Source: an uncultured Muribaculaceae bacterium (lineage in GTDB: Bacteria > Bacteroidota > Bacteroidia > Bacteroidales > Muribaculaceae). From it: a stretch of DNA of 64,000 nucleotides. The stretch covers positions 10,891 to 74,890 of the forward strand of contig CAJUBL010000003.1 of NCBI GenBank assembly GCA_910584665.1, written 5' to 3'. Positions 34,536 through 44,117 of the stretch are shown here, in pieces (the first letter of the stretch is position 1; every line of letters begins with the position of its first letter). The notes below the pieces were generated by a model. It made no database searches and was not told the origin of the DNA. It saw only the letters and a list, made by a program, of their open reading frames with translations. A program made the position numbers and the translations under genes.

Positions 34536-35234
34536 TCAGGGGGCGTAGCCGAGCAATGGTAGCAGCAGGGGGGCGAGAAGGGCTGTGAGGAGGCCGTTGA
34601 GGGTGAGTCCGAGGCTGGAGAATGCTCCCCATCGCTGGCTCCGCGCCATGGCCGCTGCGGTGCCTACGGCGTGACTCGCTGTGCCGATGGAGAGGCCTCC
34701 GGCGATAGGGCTCTTTATGCGTGTGAGATGTACGATCCTGAAGCCTGCGAGATTGCCGAGTATGCCAGTGACAACTACTACGGCGGCTGTAAGCGGCGGG
34801 ATGCCGTTCATGGTCCGGGCTACTTCCATTGCGATGGGGGTGGTCACTGCTTTGGGCGCGAGCGAAACAATTACGTCGCGGGTAGCTCCGAACAGTTCGG
34901 CGGTGATGACAACCGAGACTATGCCAATGATGCATCCGGCGAGTTCGGCCAGTAGTATAGGCATGAGCTGTTTGCGTATGGTCCTGAGCTGGCGGTAGAG
35001 CGGCAGTGCAAGGGCTACGACGGCGGGTTTGAGCCAGAAGTCGATATAGTCGCCTCCCTGACGGTAGGTTTCATAGGGAATGTCGGTCACGAGGAGGTAG
35101 ACGATGAGCAGTATTATGGTGATGAGTATAGGGTTGAGCAGAGTGACGCGTAACCGGTTCTGCAGCCATTGGGCGCCGAGGTAGATAAGGAATGTCAGCG
35201 CGATCAGGAATAGTTTGTTTTCTAAAAATTCCAT
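34536..35234 (-). CDS. lrgB: LrgB/CidB family membrane protein
   Basis: A 232-aa polytopic membrane protein of the LrgB family, the partner of LrgA. Family members are tied to control of murein hydrolase activity, and plant and bacterial relatives to glycolate, pyruvate or related small-acid export. Typical motifs are present: FWLKPAVVALALPLY, SLAPKAVTTPIAMEV and TGILGNLAGF, with the C-terminal GTASHAVGTAAA segment. Length is normal. It starts one nucleotide past the lrgA stop, so the pair is an operon. Confidence 0.93.
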   Translation of the reverse strand: MEFLENKLFLIALTFLIYLGAQWLQNRLRVTLLNPILITIILLIVYLLVTDIPYETYRQGGDYIDFWLKPAVVALALPLYRQLRTIRKQLMPILLAELAGCIIGIVSVVITAELFGATRDVIVSLAPKAVTTPIAMEVARTMNGIPPLTAAVVVVTGILGNLAGFRIVHLTRIKSPIAGGLSIGTASHAVGTAAAMARSQRWGAFSSLGLTLNGLLTALLAPLLLPLLGYAP

Positions 35235-35235
35235 T

Positions 35236-35607
35236 TTATTGTTTTTGACCGTCGTTATGACCGGTGGCGTGGGCTGCTCTGCGGACGAGCTGATGTACCC
35301 AGCCTGTGACTGCTATGATGAGTACAGTGCTCACGATAGTCGCCGAGACTATCGGCAGCCACTGGTCTTTGATGATGTCGAGGCACTGCAACAGTCCCAC
35401 GCCTGCGGGGACGAAGAAGAACCCGAGGTTTTTTACCAGAAAGTCGCTGAGGCGGTCGACCCAGCGTTCTTTTACGATGCCTGTCTGGAGGGCGCAAGTA
35501 AGCAGTATCATGCCTATGATGCTGGACGGTATGGGTACGCCCGTAAGGTAGACCAGGAGCTCGCCTATGGCGAGAAATGCGAATATTACGCTACATTGTA
35601 TAACCAT
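35236..35607 (-). CDS. lrgA: LrgA/CidA family holin-like protein
   Basis: A 123-aa protein with four membrane helices and the CidA/LrgA signature VPIPSSIIGMILL near residue 25, then FVPAGVGLLQ. It acts with LrgB in the inner membrane. The start is the only Met before helix 1. It lies 39 nt after the stop of the S41 protease gene on the same strand and may be read through from the parE-coaD-S41 group. Confidence 0.9.
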   Translation of the reverse strand: MVIQCSVIFAFLAIGELLVYLTGVPIPSSIIGMILLTCALQTGIVKERWVDRLSDFLVKNLGFFFVPAGVGLLQCLDIIKDQWLPIVSATIVSTVLIIAVTGWVHQLVRRAAHATGHNDGQKQ

Positions 35608-35646
35608 GCCTGGAAAGTAATTGCAGTCTGAATCTGTATGGTGTGG

Positions 35647-37263
35647 TTATTTCCCGTTCCCTAACAGCTGTCTGTAGTGCTCCGGATCGTTGATCAGGTC
35701 AAGGGCGGCGCGGTATATCGGGTTGAGGGCGGGATAGGTGATGCGGTAGTACGTGGACTGCCCGAAGAGATCACGGCCTATCATTCCTTTTATGATAGTG
35801 GTGATTACCTGTCGTGAAGTCTCGAGTCCCTGTGGGTCTGGCTCGATCTGGCGTGATGTTGCGAGTGCTGTGAGATCATCGATCATGGCGGGAGTTACCC
35901 TGAAGTTGTCAATGAAGTCCTGTTCGGTGGGGTATTCACGTCTGAGACGTTTACGGTTGTCGTCGACATATGTGATGGCGTAGCTGTTGATAACGCCGCG
36001 CGCCACGAGATCCCGGTAATATGTCGAGTATCCGGTAGTGTCGACAGGCACGAAGAGATCCGGCATAATGCCTCCGCCTCCGTAGACGGTGCGGTGATTG
36101 CGGAGTGTCTCGTAGCGCAGCGAGTCGTTGAAGTGTATGCTGTCGGCGCTCAGGAACTCGCCGTGTTCGTAGCGGCGTATGAAGTCACGGTTGTACTCGT
36201 CGGCGTCACCTGATTCGTATGGACGCTGTATGCATCGGCCCGATGGAGTATGGTAGCGTGACACTGTGAGGCGTATCATGGAGCCGTCGGGAAACGGGAA
36301 AGGCCGCTGTACGAGTCCTTTGCCGAATGTGCGCCGGCCTACGATGAGGCCCCGGTCGTTGTCCTGTATAGCTCCCGAGAGGATCTCGCTGGCGCTGGCC
36401 GAGTACTGGTTGACCATGACGACGACGCGGCCATGGGGCAGTAGGGCATTCTGCTCGGCATTGAACTCGTTGGTGCCCTGGCGTGGAGACTCGGTGTATA
36501 CGATAGGGGATCCCTTGGGAAGGAACATGTCGGCTATGGAGGTTGCCGCTCCGAGGTATCCTCCGCCGTTGTCCTCGAGGTCTATGATGAGGTCTTTCAT
36601 GCCTTGCTTCTTAAGTTTTGCGAGAGCTTCCGCGAGTTCCCGGTCGGTTTCCTGAGCAAACCGCGTGATACGTACATATCCTGTCGTAGGTGAGGCCATG
36701 AATGAGGCATCGACACTGTAGACCGGAATGTCGTCACGCTGTACGGTAAAGAGCAGCGGAGCGGATTCTCCGCGTCTCATGACGCTGAGATCGACTCTGG
36801 TACCCTTTGGGCCGCGCAGTATGCGCAGTATGTCACTGTTGGGACGCCTGAGTCCGGATATGACGGTATCGTTGGCGGTGAGAATACGGTCACCGGGCAG
36901 TATGCCTACTTTCTCACAGGGGCCGCCCGGAGTAGTCTGTATTACAAACAGGGTGTCGTTCAACATGTTGAACTGAATGCCTATACCCGAGAAGTTGCCT
37001 TCAAGCGGAGTGGTGAGCTCGCGGGTCTCGTCCGGGTCTGTGTAGGTGGAGTGGGGGTCGAGGTTCTTCAGCATTGCTACGATGGCATCCTGCACCATCC
37101 TGGAGGACGCTGTACTGTCGACCGGATCGACATAGAAGTTCTCGATGATGCGTTCGGCATACCGCAGTTTCATGTCGGGAGTGAACTGTGGCGTCTGTTG
37201 CTGGGAGTGTAGTGTGGAGAGACATGTGGCGAAGATTGCCACGAGTAGAGTGAAACGTTTCAT
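35647..37263 (-). CDS. S41 family C-terminal processing peptidase
   Basis: A 538-aa exported serine protease with a Ser/Lys dyad. A signal peptide (about 1-20) precedes a PDZ domain (about 85-165; GIGIQFNML...GPCEKVGILPGDRI) and the tail-specific protease domain. The nucleophile Ser is in NQYSASASEIL and the Lys in GRRTFGKGLVQ. The C-terminal 150 residues are an extension common in Bacteroidetes members. Likely cleaves C-termini of envelope proteins. Its start overlaps the coaD stop. Confidence 0.93.
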   Translation of the reverse strand: MKRFTLLVAIFATCLSTLHSQQQTPQFTPDMKLRYAERIIENFYVDPVDSTASSRMVQDAIVAMLKNLDPHSTYTDPDETRELTTPLEGNFSGIGIQFNMLNDTLFVIQTTPGGPCEKVGILPGDRILTANDTVISGLRRPNSDILRILRGPKGTRVDLSVMRRGESAPLLFTVQRDDIPVYSVDASFMASPTTGYVRITRFAQETDRELAEALAKLKKQGMKDLIIDLEDNGGGYLGAATSIADMFLPKGSPIVYTESPRQGTNEFNAEQNALLPHGRVVVMVNQYSASASEILSGAIQDNDRGLIVGRRTFGKGLVQRPFPFPDGSMIRLTVSRYHTPSGRCIQRPYESGDADEYNRDFIRRYEHGEFLSADSIHFNDSLRYETLRNHRTVYGGGGIMPDLFVPVDTTGYSTYYRDLVARGVINSYAITYVDDNRKRLRREYPTEQDFIDNFRVTPAMIDDLTALATSRQIEPDPQGLETSRQVITTIIKGMIGRDLFGQSTYYRITYPALNPIYRAALDLINDPEHYRQLLGNGK

Positions 37264-37751
37264 CAGTGAGGTAGAAATTGTGAGGCGTCGTGACCGAAGT
37301 GCTGTAGCTCGCGCACTACCGACGAGCTCACAGCCGCGTGCTCGGGGAGGGTGGGTATGAGTATGGTCTCGAGACCTGATATTGTACGGTTTACGGTTGC
37401 AAGCGTGTATTCATATTCATAGTCGGCGGCTGTACGCACACCGCGTATTATGTAGCGTGCACCGAGTTCGCGTGCCAGATCGGCGGTGAGCCCGTTCCAG
37501 GCCATGACGCTGACACCCGGCAGACGGCGGGTTAACTCTCCGATGGCGTCGACACGTCCGGCATATGGTGAGGCCGAGGTCTTGGCCTCATTGTATCCAA
37601 CGACTATTACTATGCGGTCGAAGAGCGGTAATGCACGTTCCAGTACCGACATATGTCCGACGGTGAACGGATCGAAAGAGCCCGGAAACAGTGCGGTGAC
37701 GGGTTGCCGGGATTCCCGGTGCGGTTCCTGTTCAAGAGATTTCGCTGTCAT
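37263..37751 (-). CDS. coaD: Phosphopantetheine adenylyltransferase
   Basis: A 162-aa cytosolic enzyme that joins ATP and 4'-phosphopantetheine to give dephospho-CoA, the fourth step of CoA synthesis. Signatures: GSFDPFTVGH (nucleotidyltransferase TxGH), RGVRTAADYEYE for pantetheine binding and SSSVVREL near the C-terminus. The first 15 residues are an extra leader before the usual start of the family. Overlaps the parE stop by 20 nt. CoA synthesis appears again in this window as coaX (50853-51578). Confidence 0.94.
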   Translation of the reverse strand: MTAKSLEQEPHRESRQPVTALFPGSFDPFTVGHMSVLERALPLFDRIVIVVGYNEAKTSASPYAGRVDAIGELTRRLPGVSVMAWNGLTADLARELGARYIIRGVRTAADYEYEYTLATVNRTISGLETILIPTLPEHAAVSSSVVRELQHFGHDASQFLPH

Positions 37752-39681
37752 CTTCCACTACGAGATTATTGATGATAAAGTTCTGGCGTTCTCCGGTATT
37801 CTTGCCCATGTAGAAGGCAAGGAGGTCGTCGAGGCTGTCTTCTTTCCTTAGGGTCACACGGTCGAGCCTCATGTCAGGGCCGATGAAGTCGCGGAATTCT
37901 TCGGGCGAGATCTCGCCGAGTCCTTTGAATCGTGTTATCTCGGCGTTGGCTCCGAGACGTTCGATAGCTGTGACACGTTCTTCGTCGTTATAGCAGTAAT
38001 AGGTATCGTCGGGGATGCCGTTCCTGTTTTCCTTCGCGCGGGCTGATCCCATGCGTCGCGTTGTCTTCTTGTTGCGTACACGGAAGAGAGGAGTCTGGAG
38101 TACGTAAACGTGGCCTTTCTTTACCAAGTCGGGGAAGAACTGTAGAAAGAATGTGAGCAGCAGCAGACGTATGTGCATTCCGTCTACATCGGCATCGGTG
38201 GCTATGATGACGTAGTTGTAGCGGAGTCCGTCAATGCCTTCTTCGATGTTGAGGGCGGCCTGCAGCAGGTTGAATTCCTCGTTCTCGTATACTACTTTCT
38301 GAGTCAGGCCGTAGGAGTTGAGCGGTTTGCCTCGCAGAGAGAATACGGCCTGTGTCTCGACGTTGCGTATCTTGGTTATGGAGCCGGCTGCCGAATCGCC
38401 CTCGGTGATGAATATTGATGACGCAAGTTTTTTCTCTTCATTTCCGCGTGTATCGTTGAGATGTATGCGGCAGTCGAGGAGTTTGCGGTTGTTCATGCTT
38501 ACTTTTTTTGCTCGTTCGCGGGCCAGCCTGGTGACTCCTGCGCGGGCTTTACGTTCGCGTTCCGAGTCCTGCACTTTGCGTAGTATCAGGTCTGCTGTGT
38601 CGAGATTGCGGTGGAGGTAGTTGTCGAGCTCTTTTTTGATGAAGTCGCCTATGAATTTTGATATGGTGACACCGTCAGGTTCCATGTCACGGGATGTGAG
38701 TTTGGTCTTGGCCTGAGAATCGAAGACTGGTTCCTGTACTTTTATCGATACGGCGGCGATCATGCCGTTACGTATGTCGGAGTATTCGAAGTTGCGGCCG
38801 AAGTAGTCCTTCAGAGTTCGTGACACAGCTTCCTTGAAAGCGGCGAGGTGGGTTCCGCCATGTGTGGTGTGCTGTCCGTTGACAAAAGAGTAGTATTCCT
38901 CGCCATACTGGTTGGCATGGGTGATTGCCACTTCTATGTCATCTCCCCTGAGATGGATTATCGGGTATAGCGGTTCGTTGGTCATGTTGACCTCGAGAAG
39001 GTCCCTCAGACCGTTGCGCGATATGTATCGTTTGCCGTTGAATATGATGGCGAGGCCTGTGTTCAGGAATGTATAGTTGCGCAGAAGGGGAATGATAAAT
39101 TCGTCGCGGAACCGGTATCCCTTGAATATGGTATTGTCGGGTGTGAATCTTACGAGTGTGCCGTTCGGTTCGTCGGTGGGTATTGTTCCTGTCTCCTCTA
39201 CGAGCTGGCCACGCGTGAAGGTGGCCATCCTGGTCATCCCGTCGCGGGTGCTCTGTATTTCGAAAGTCTCTGACAGGGCATTGACGGCTTTGATGCCGAC
39301 GCCGTTGAGTCCGACAGACTTTACGAAAGCTTTGGAGTCGTATTTACCTCCGGTATTTATGCGGGAGGCGACATCGACAAGCTTGCCGAGGGGTATTCCG
39401 CGACCGTAGTCACGTACGGATACCGACGTCTCGGAAACGTCGACTATTACCTGACGCCCGTATCCCATCATGTATTCGTCGATGGTATTGTCTACAACCT
39501 CTTTGAGCAGCACGTATATACCATCGTCGCTTTCTGTCCCGTCTCCGAGTTTGCCGATATACATGCCGGGGCGCAGACGTATGTGTTCTTTCCAGTCGAG
39601 GGTAACGATGTCGCTCTCTGTGTATTCCACCGGTATTTCGGGCCCGTTGCTGTCGGGCAGGAAGTCTTCTTCTTGAGTCAT
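37732..39681 (-). CDS. parE: DNA topoisomerase IV subunit B (type IIA)
   Basis: A 649-aa ATPase subunit of a type IIA topoisomerase. The GHKL ATP-binding site shows EVVDNTIDEY, DYGRGIP and GLNGVGIKAVNAL. The TOPRIM domain shows ITEGDSAAGS and DADVDGMHIR. Length and the absence of the long GyrB insertion favour ParE, with GyrB as the alternative; a parC neighbour is not visible. I took the ATG at 39681; an upstream in-frame ATG at 39759 would add an unrelated 26-residue leader and span the -7 box. First gene of a parE-coaD-S41 group. Confidence 0.9.
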   Translation of the reverse strand: MTQEEDFLPDSNGPEIPVEYTESDIVTLDWKEHIRLRPGMYIGKLGDGTESDDGIYVLLKEVVDNTIDEYMMGYGRQVIVDVSETSVSVRDYGRGIPLGKLVDVASRINTGGKYDSKAFVKSVGLNGVGIKAVNALSETFEIQSTRDGMTRMATFTRGQLVEETGTIPTDEPNGTLVRFTPDNTIFKGYRFRDEFIIPLLRNYTFLNTGLAIIFNGKRYISRNGLRDLLEVNMTNEPLYPIIHLRGDDIEVAITHANQYGEEYYSFVNGQHTTHGGTHLAAFKEAVSRTLKDYFGRNFEYSDIRNGMIAAVSIKVQEPVFDSQAKTKLTSRDMEPDGVTISKFIGDFIKKELDNYLHRNLDTADLILRKVQDSERERKARAGVTRLARERAKKVSMNNRKLLDCRIHLNDTRGNEEKKLASSIFITEGDSAAGSITKIRNVETQAVFSLRGKPLNSYGLTQKVVYENEEFNLLQAALNIEEGIDGLRYNYVIIATDADVDGMHIRLLLLTFFLQFFPDLVKKGHVYVLQTPLFRVRNKKTTRRMGSARAKENRNGIPDDTYYCYNDEERVTAIERLGANAEITRFKGLGEISPEEFRDFIGPDMRLDRVTLRKEDSLDDLLAFYMGKNTGERQNFIINNLVVEDDSEIS

Positions 39682-39712
39682 GCCGTGATTGTCATTTGGT
39701 TGTATCGGTTTG

Positions 39713-39720
39713 CAAATGTA
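39713..39720 (-). promoter_or_regulatory. -7 box upstream of parE
   Basis: The minus strand reads TACATTTG, an exact TAnnTTTG match, 31 nt upstream of the parE start codon and preceded by a run of nine T residues. No TTG at the usual upstream distance. Confidence 0.5.
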
Positions 39721-39772
39721 CAAAAAAAAATGATATGGCGGGCATAAGAGCCGGCTCAATAATCGGTTTGTA

Positions 39773-41089
39773 TCACCTGAGGCGTGTTACGCGTACACGG
39801 GTGTTCTTGAGGCGATGGGGCGTGACAGCGTTGACTACGTCCCGGGCTTTATCCCGCGGTATGGCCGCTATGGCGGAATGGTCGCCGACAATGATGCGGC
39901 CGATTTCTCCAGGTTCGAGACCTCCGCGGTTTATCAGATAGCCGGCGATGTCTCCGCGCGATATTTTCTCACGGCGTCCGGCGTTGAAATATAGCGTGGC
40001 TATGTCGCTGTGCAGAGGATTTCCGCTATGGCCGGAGGGAACATAAGAGCGGTCGAAGTTTATGTATTCGGGCAGATTCTCACCCTCGGCGGTGATTACA
40101 TATATGGTGCCGTATGCGTCCTGCCTGGCAGTGCGTCCGTTGCGGTGTGTCCAGGCTTCTGTGCTGACGGGCATGTGGTAATGTATGACGGCGCCAATGT
40201 TGTCGATATCAAGGCCTCGGGCGGCGAGATCGGTTGCCACGAGTACCGGAGTCGAACCGTTGTCGAACAGATCGAGGGCGAGTTGTCTCTGCCGCTGTTC
40301 GAGACCTCCGTGGTATAGTCCTGCAGGCATGTGTTCATCCATAAGGGAACTATATACGCGTTCGGCGCTCTCGCGGTGGTTGACGAATATTATTACACGT
40401 TGATTGTCAAGTGAGTGTAATAGGTCTGTGAGCGTGTCAAGTTTGTCGCGAACGGGGCTTTCGACCTGTACCACCTGCATGCGGTGGCGTGGAGCCGGTG
40501 CAGAGTCGGTGAAGTCGAGAGTGTCGAACCGGCCGACCGACAGAAATTCCGGAATACGGCTGAGTCGTGTGGCGCTCGTGAGCACGGTGTTTTTCAAAGA
40601 TGTAAGACGACGGATTATTCGTGACATCTCGTCGGAGAATCCCAGTTCGAGCGACTTGTCATACTCGTCGAGCACAAGGGTTTGGATGCCCGTGATGTCG
40701 AGTTGCCCTCTTCTGAGGTGGTCGAGCAGGCGTCCCGGTGTCGCTATGATGATATCCGGGATGACGGATAGGGTGTTTACCTCGTCGGTCATGGAGTGTC
40801 CGCCGTACAGGGCTGATACTTTCATTCCTGAAGCGATAGGGCGAATCACGTCATATATCTGCAGTACGAGTTCTCTCGACGGTGCGATTACAAGGGCTTT
40901 GATCTGTCGGTTGTCGTCGGGACGGACACGTTGCAGCAGGTATAGGGTGAAAGCGAGTGTCTTGCCCGATCCTGTCGGTGCGAGCAGCAGTATGTTGTCG
41001 CCATGTGCGGTAGCCATGGCTTCCTGCATGGGGTTCAGATGTTGTATGCCGGTTGATGCAATGGCTGTTTTTATATCCTTGAGTTCCAT
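39773..41089 (-). CDS. DEAD-box family RNA helicase with DEYD motif II
   Basis: A 438-aa superfamily-2 RNA helicase. Motif I is APTGSGKT, motif II is DEYD instead of DEAD, motif III is TSAT, and the second RecA domain shows VATDLAARGLDI and HRNGRTAR (motif VI). A C-terminal region of about 80 residues, GDIAGYLINRGGLEPGEIGRI, resembles the RNA-binding extension of DbpA-type helicases, which act in large-subunit rRNA maturation; that role is only an analogy here. Only two positions of the DEAD motif differ, and the catalytic D-E is kept, so activity is expected. Single gene. Confidence 0.9.
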   Translation of the reverse strand: MELKDIKTAIASTGIQHLNPMQEAMATAHGDNILLLAPTGSGKTLAFTLYLLQRVRPDDNRQIKALVIAPSRELVLQIYDVIRPIASGMKVSALYGGHSMTDEVNTLSVIPDIIIATPGRLLDHLRRGQLDITGIQTLVLDEYDKSLELGFSDEMSRIIRRLTSLKNTVLTSATRLSRIPEFLSVGRFDTLDFTDSAPAPRHRMQVVQVESPVRDKLDTLTDLLHSLDNQRVIIFVNHRESAERVYSSLMDEHMPAGLYHGGLEQRQRQLALDLFDNGSTPVLVATDLAARGLDIDNIGAVIHYHMPVSTEAWTHRNGRTARQDAYGTIYVITAEGENLPEYINFDRSYVPSGHSGNPLHSDIATLYFNAGRREKISRGDIAGYLINRGGLEPGEIGRIIVGDHSAIAAIPRDKARDVVNAVTPHRLKNTRVRVTRLR

Positions 41090-41139
41090 AGTTGTAGGGT
41101 CTTCTGTTATATATAACGTCGGGAGATGTGTTTTAGCGT

Positions 41140-41198
41140 GTGAAAATAAGCCAAAGGCTGCGCTTCATATTCCGGTGTGGCGGAAGCGCAGCCTTTGG
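41140..41198 (-). terminator. Strong hairpin terminator of the large OMP gene
   Basis: Perfect 16-nt arms (CCAAAGGCTGCGCTTC at 41151-41166 and its complement at 41183-41198) with a 16-nt loop, starting 12 nt past the OMP stop. The minus strand continues CTTATTTTC, a short U-rich tract. Confidence 0.75.
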
Positions 41199-41210
41199 TA
41201 TATTGCGGTT

Positions 41211-44117
41211 TTATCTCGGACCATGCCCGGGCCGGCCGGGAGGAGGTCCTCCGGGTCCGCCCCATCGGCGGGCGTTGCGGTCGGTGGGTTCGTTGCCTTT
41301 GCCGAATGTGTTGAACTTGTATGTGAATGTGAACATGAAGTAGCGTGTCAATGTATTGTACTCTATGTCGTCGATGTAGCTGGCTGTTACCGAGCGCTGT
41401 ATCTGCTGCTTCTGCTGCAGCAGGTCATAGACTTTGAGCTGTAAGGTCGCCTGCTTGTTCCGCAGGAATTCGTAACTTATCGAGGCGTTCCACATCCATG
41501 TGTCTGTATCGTATCCGTTTGTATAACCCCTGGTGCCGTTGAAGTTGAGCTCACTGTTGAGGATGATACCTACGGGTGTGTGATAGTAGGCATTGAATCC
41601 GACGCCGTAGTTGTGTATGAGCAGATTTCCGTTATTGTTGGTTTTAAGGGTATTGTAGGTTTTCTGGACGCGGTAGTTGGGCCGAAGTTCGAGCGAGATG
41701 TCATCGGGACGCCAGGCGAGCATCATCATGTCGGCCCACATGATCGAACGGCTGGTGTTCTTCAGACCGTTGTTAAATCCCACGGTCTGGTTGTAGTTGA
41801 TGAACATGTGGTTGTTGAAGGTGAAAGCTTTGTTGCGGAACGGGGTCGAGAACATGTTCATGATACGTGCGCTCCACACTCCGTTGACGTTTTCGTAGGT
41901 GGTGAACTGTCCGCCGGTTTCGGTGTTGAATGTCGTCTTTGACACAATGCTGTTCTGGGCGACATTGATGAATGCCATGGCCATGACTGACTGCTGGCGT
42001 TCCTGATTGAAGTTCTGGTAGCGCAACTGAATGTTGTGGGTGAATGATGGCAGCAGGTTGGGATTACCCTGTATCACGCGCAGCGGGTCGCTCTCGTCTG
42101 CTACGGGCTGCAGCTGTGACATCGATGGCTGTGACGAGCGTCCGCGGTAATGGGCATTGAACGAAGATACTTTGCTGAGCTTGTAACGGAAACGCAGGAA
42201 CGGCGCGTAGTTCCATACCCATCTCTCGGGAATATTCTTGTCAGAGTTGATGAGGTTACGGCTGCGTGACATTGACGGAACTAATGATACGCCGCCTTCG
42301 AGATTGATACTTTTTGTGACTTTTTTGTAGCCTACGCGTATGTCCTGTGAGAAGAAATCGTTGCGGAAACGGTTGCTCAGATCCCTGTCGGCAGGTACTC
42401 CTATATAGTTGCCGGTGTATACCGGGATGCCGGGGGACGGAACGTTCTCGTACTCACGGTAGCCGATGAATTCGAGCTGGTCCGGTATCTCGTCGGGGTT
42501 GTCGGTGCTTATTTTGTATACAAGCTTGTCGGCATTATTCCAGCGGTACTGTGCGTTGTAGGCGACGGTAAGGAAGTTGCCGTCGGCGACATTGCCTAAT
42601 GGTTCGGTCCAGGATATGCGGCCCGATGCCGAGTTGCTCCATGTGTGGTTGTCGGTATACATGCTGTAGATGTCGTAGGTATCTCCGTATGTGTCCTCGA
42701 GTTCATCTTCCAGTGCGGCGTCCCGGAGCATCCTGTACCAGTTGTATGAGTAACTGTAGGATTTCTCGCGCACGTCAGACATGTTGTATCGGCCGAATAT
42801 CGAGAATGACCGGCCTCTGTGGTTTCTGAAATTGTGGTTGTAGATTGTCATGAATCCGGCCTCGTAGCTCTTGCCGTGCGAATCTCCGAGATTGAGGCTG
42901 GTGGTAGTATTCCTGTTCGGGCGTGTGACCGAGAATTCGTCGCTTTCGGAGTCGTTGATGTTGATTGACATGTTGGGACGTATGTCAAGGGTATTGAACG
43001 AGTCCGGTTTCCATTGTATCCTGAAATCGGCGCGTATGTTGTGACCCTTGTCTGTGGCCATGGAGTTGGAATTGGAGAAATAATCGTCGGCGTTAAGCAG
43101 ATATTCGCGGTTCTGCCGTTTACGGGTGTCGCGGTCGGTGTGTGAGTACATCACGTCACCGCCTACTCGGAATATTTCTTTGTTGCCTATATTGAAGTTG
43201 ACTCCGAACGACTGTGAGTTGTTGATTCCCTGATCGCCGCCGAAACGACGGAATCTGTTGCCGTTGCCGTCGGTGAATCCAAGTTCGTTGGTATTGTTGG
43301 CCGATCCTATGAAGGTGATCTGGTTGTTGTTCCAGAACCGGTTGATATTGAACGTAGCCTGATAACGATCGTCAGTACCGTAGCCTGCCTCGACAGTGCC
43401 GAACCATCCGTTTTTCATCCCTGGTTTGACGGTGAGATTTATGACGGTCTCTTCCTCGCCGTCGTCCACACCGGTGAGGCGTGCCAGATCGCTCTTACGG
43501 TCGACGACCTGCAGTTTGTCGACCATATTGACGGGAAGATTCTTGGAGGCAACCTTCGGATCGTCGCTGAAGAATTCCTTTCCGTCAATGAGAATTTTTG
43601 TCACGCTCTTGCCGTTGGCGGTTATCTTTCCGTCGGTGTCCACCTCGACGCCGGGAAGGCGTTTGAGCAGATCCTCGACAACGGCGTTGGGCTGGGTCTT
43701 ATAGGAGTCGGCATTGAATTCCACCGTGTCTTCCATGACCTTGATCGGGGTTTTGATGGCGGTGACAACTGCTTCCTGCAGCTTTATCGATGAGTCGGTC
43801 ATCTTCAGTGTGTCGGCCGTGACATTGTTGTCAGCTACTTTTAAGTTGATATACCCCTTGTTGTATCCGAGATATGTTGCCTCTACGATGTAAGAGCCAC
43901 GTTTCACCCCTGAAAGGGTGTAGCAGCCGTTGATATTGGCTATAGCGCCTTTGACGAAGGTACTGTCGCCTGACGACAGGAGCCTGACGGTGGCATCGGA
44001 CATCGGGTCGCCTGTGGATCCGTCCACGATGACGCCCCTGATGTCGGCGGCAATGACGGCCGACGCGATGGCCGCCGTTGATAATAAAGAAATTGTACGG
44101 TTGAAGTTGAAGCGCAT
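41211..44117 (-). CDS. Large outer-membrane beta-barrel protein, TonB-receptor-like
   Basis: A 968-aa outer membrane protein. A signal peptide (about 1-23) precedes a carboxypeptidase-regulatory-like domain (about 24-105; GVIVDGSTGDPMSDATVRL). Next is a plug-like domain (about 115-225; VVEDLLKRLPGVEVDTDGKI, then VTKILIDGKEFFSDDPK). A long beta-barrel of alternating aromatic strands fills the remainder. This is the OMP_b-brl_3 architecture common in Bacteroidetes. The usual SusD-like partner is absent, so it is not a glycan-uptake pair. The C-terminus is an unusual Gly/Pro/Arg tail (GGPGGPPPGRPGHGPR) rather than an aromatic strand end. Substrate unknown. Single gene with a strong terminator. 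Confidence 0.9.
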   Translation of the reverse strand: MRFNFNRTISLLSTAAIASAVIAADIRGVIVDGSTGDPMSDATVRLLSSGDSTFVKGAIANINGCYTLSGVKRGSYIVEATYLGYNKGYINLKVADNNVTADTLKMTDSSIKLQEAVVTAIKTPIKVMEDTVEFNADSYKTQPNAVVEDLLKRLPGVEVDTDGKITANGKSVTKILIDGKEFFSDDPKVASKNLPVNMVDKLQVVDRKSDLARLTGVDDGEEETVINLTVKPGMKNGWFGTVEAGYGTDDRYQATFNINRFWNNNQITFIGSANNTNELGFTDGNGNRFRRFGGDQGINNSQSFGVNFNIGNKEIFRVGGDVMYSHTDRDTRKRQNREYLLNADDYFSNSNSMATDKGHNIRADFRIQWKPDSFNTLDIRPNMSININDSESDEFSVTRPNRNTTTSLNLGDSHGKSYEAGFMTIYNHNFRNHRGRSFSIFGRYNMSDVREKSYSYSYNWYRMLRDAALEDELEDTYGDTYDIYSMYTDNHTWSNSASGRISWTEPLGNVADGNFLTVAYNAQYRWNNADKLVYKISTDNPDEIPDQLEFIGYREYENVPSPGIPVYTGNYIGVPADRDLSNRFRNDFFSQDIRVGYKKVTKSINLEGGVSLVPSMSRSRNLINSDKNIPERWVWNYAPFLRFRYKLSKVSSFNAHYRGRSSQPSMSQLQPVADESDPLRVIQGNPNLLPSFTHNIQLRYQNFNQERQQSVMAMAFINVAQNSIVSKTTFNTETGGQFTTYENVNGVWSARIMNMFSTPFRNKAFTFNNHMFINYNQTVGFNNGLKNTSRSIMWADMMMLAWRPDDISLELRPNYRVQKTYNTLKTNNNGNLLIHNYGVGFNAYYHTPVGIILNSELNFNGTRGYTNGYDTDTWMWNASISYEFLRNKQATLQLKVYDLLQQKQQIQRSVTASYIDDIEYNTLTRYFMFTFTYKFNTFGKGNEPTDRNARRWGGPGGPPPGRPGHGPR

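Noticed and set aside
34456..34935. 159-codon open frame on the minus strand overlapping lrgB
   Set aside because: Low-complexity His/Arg/Pro/Ser translation, typical of an out-of-frame shadow of the GC-rich lrgB gene.
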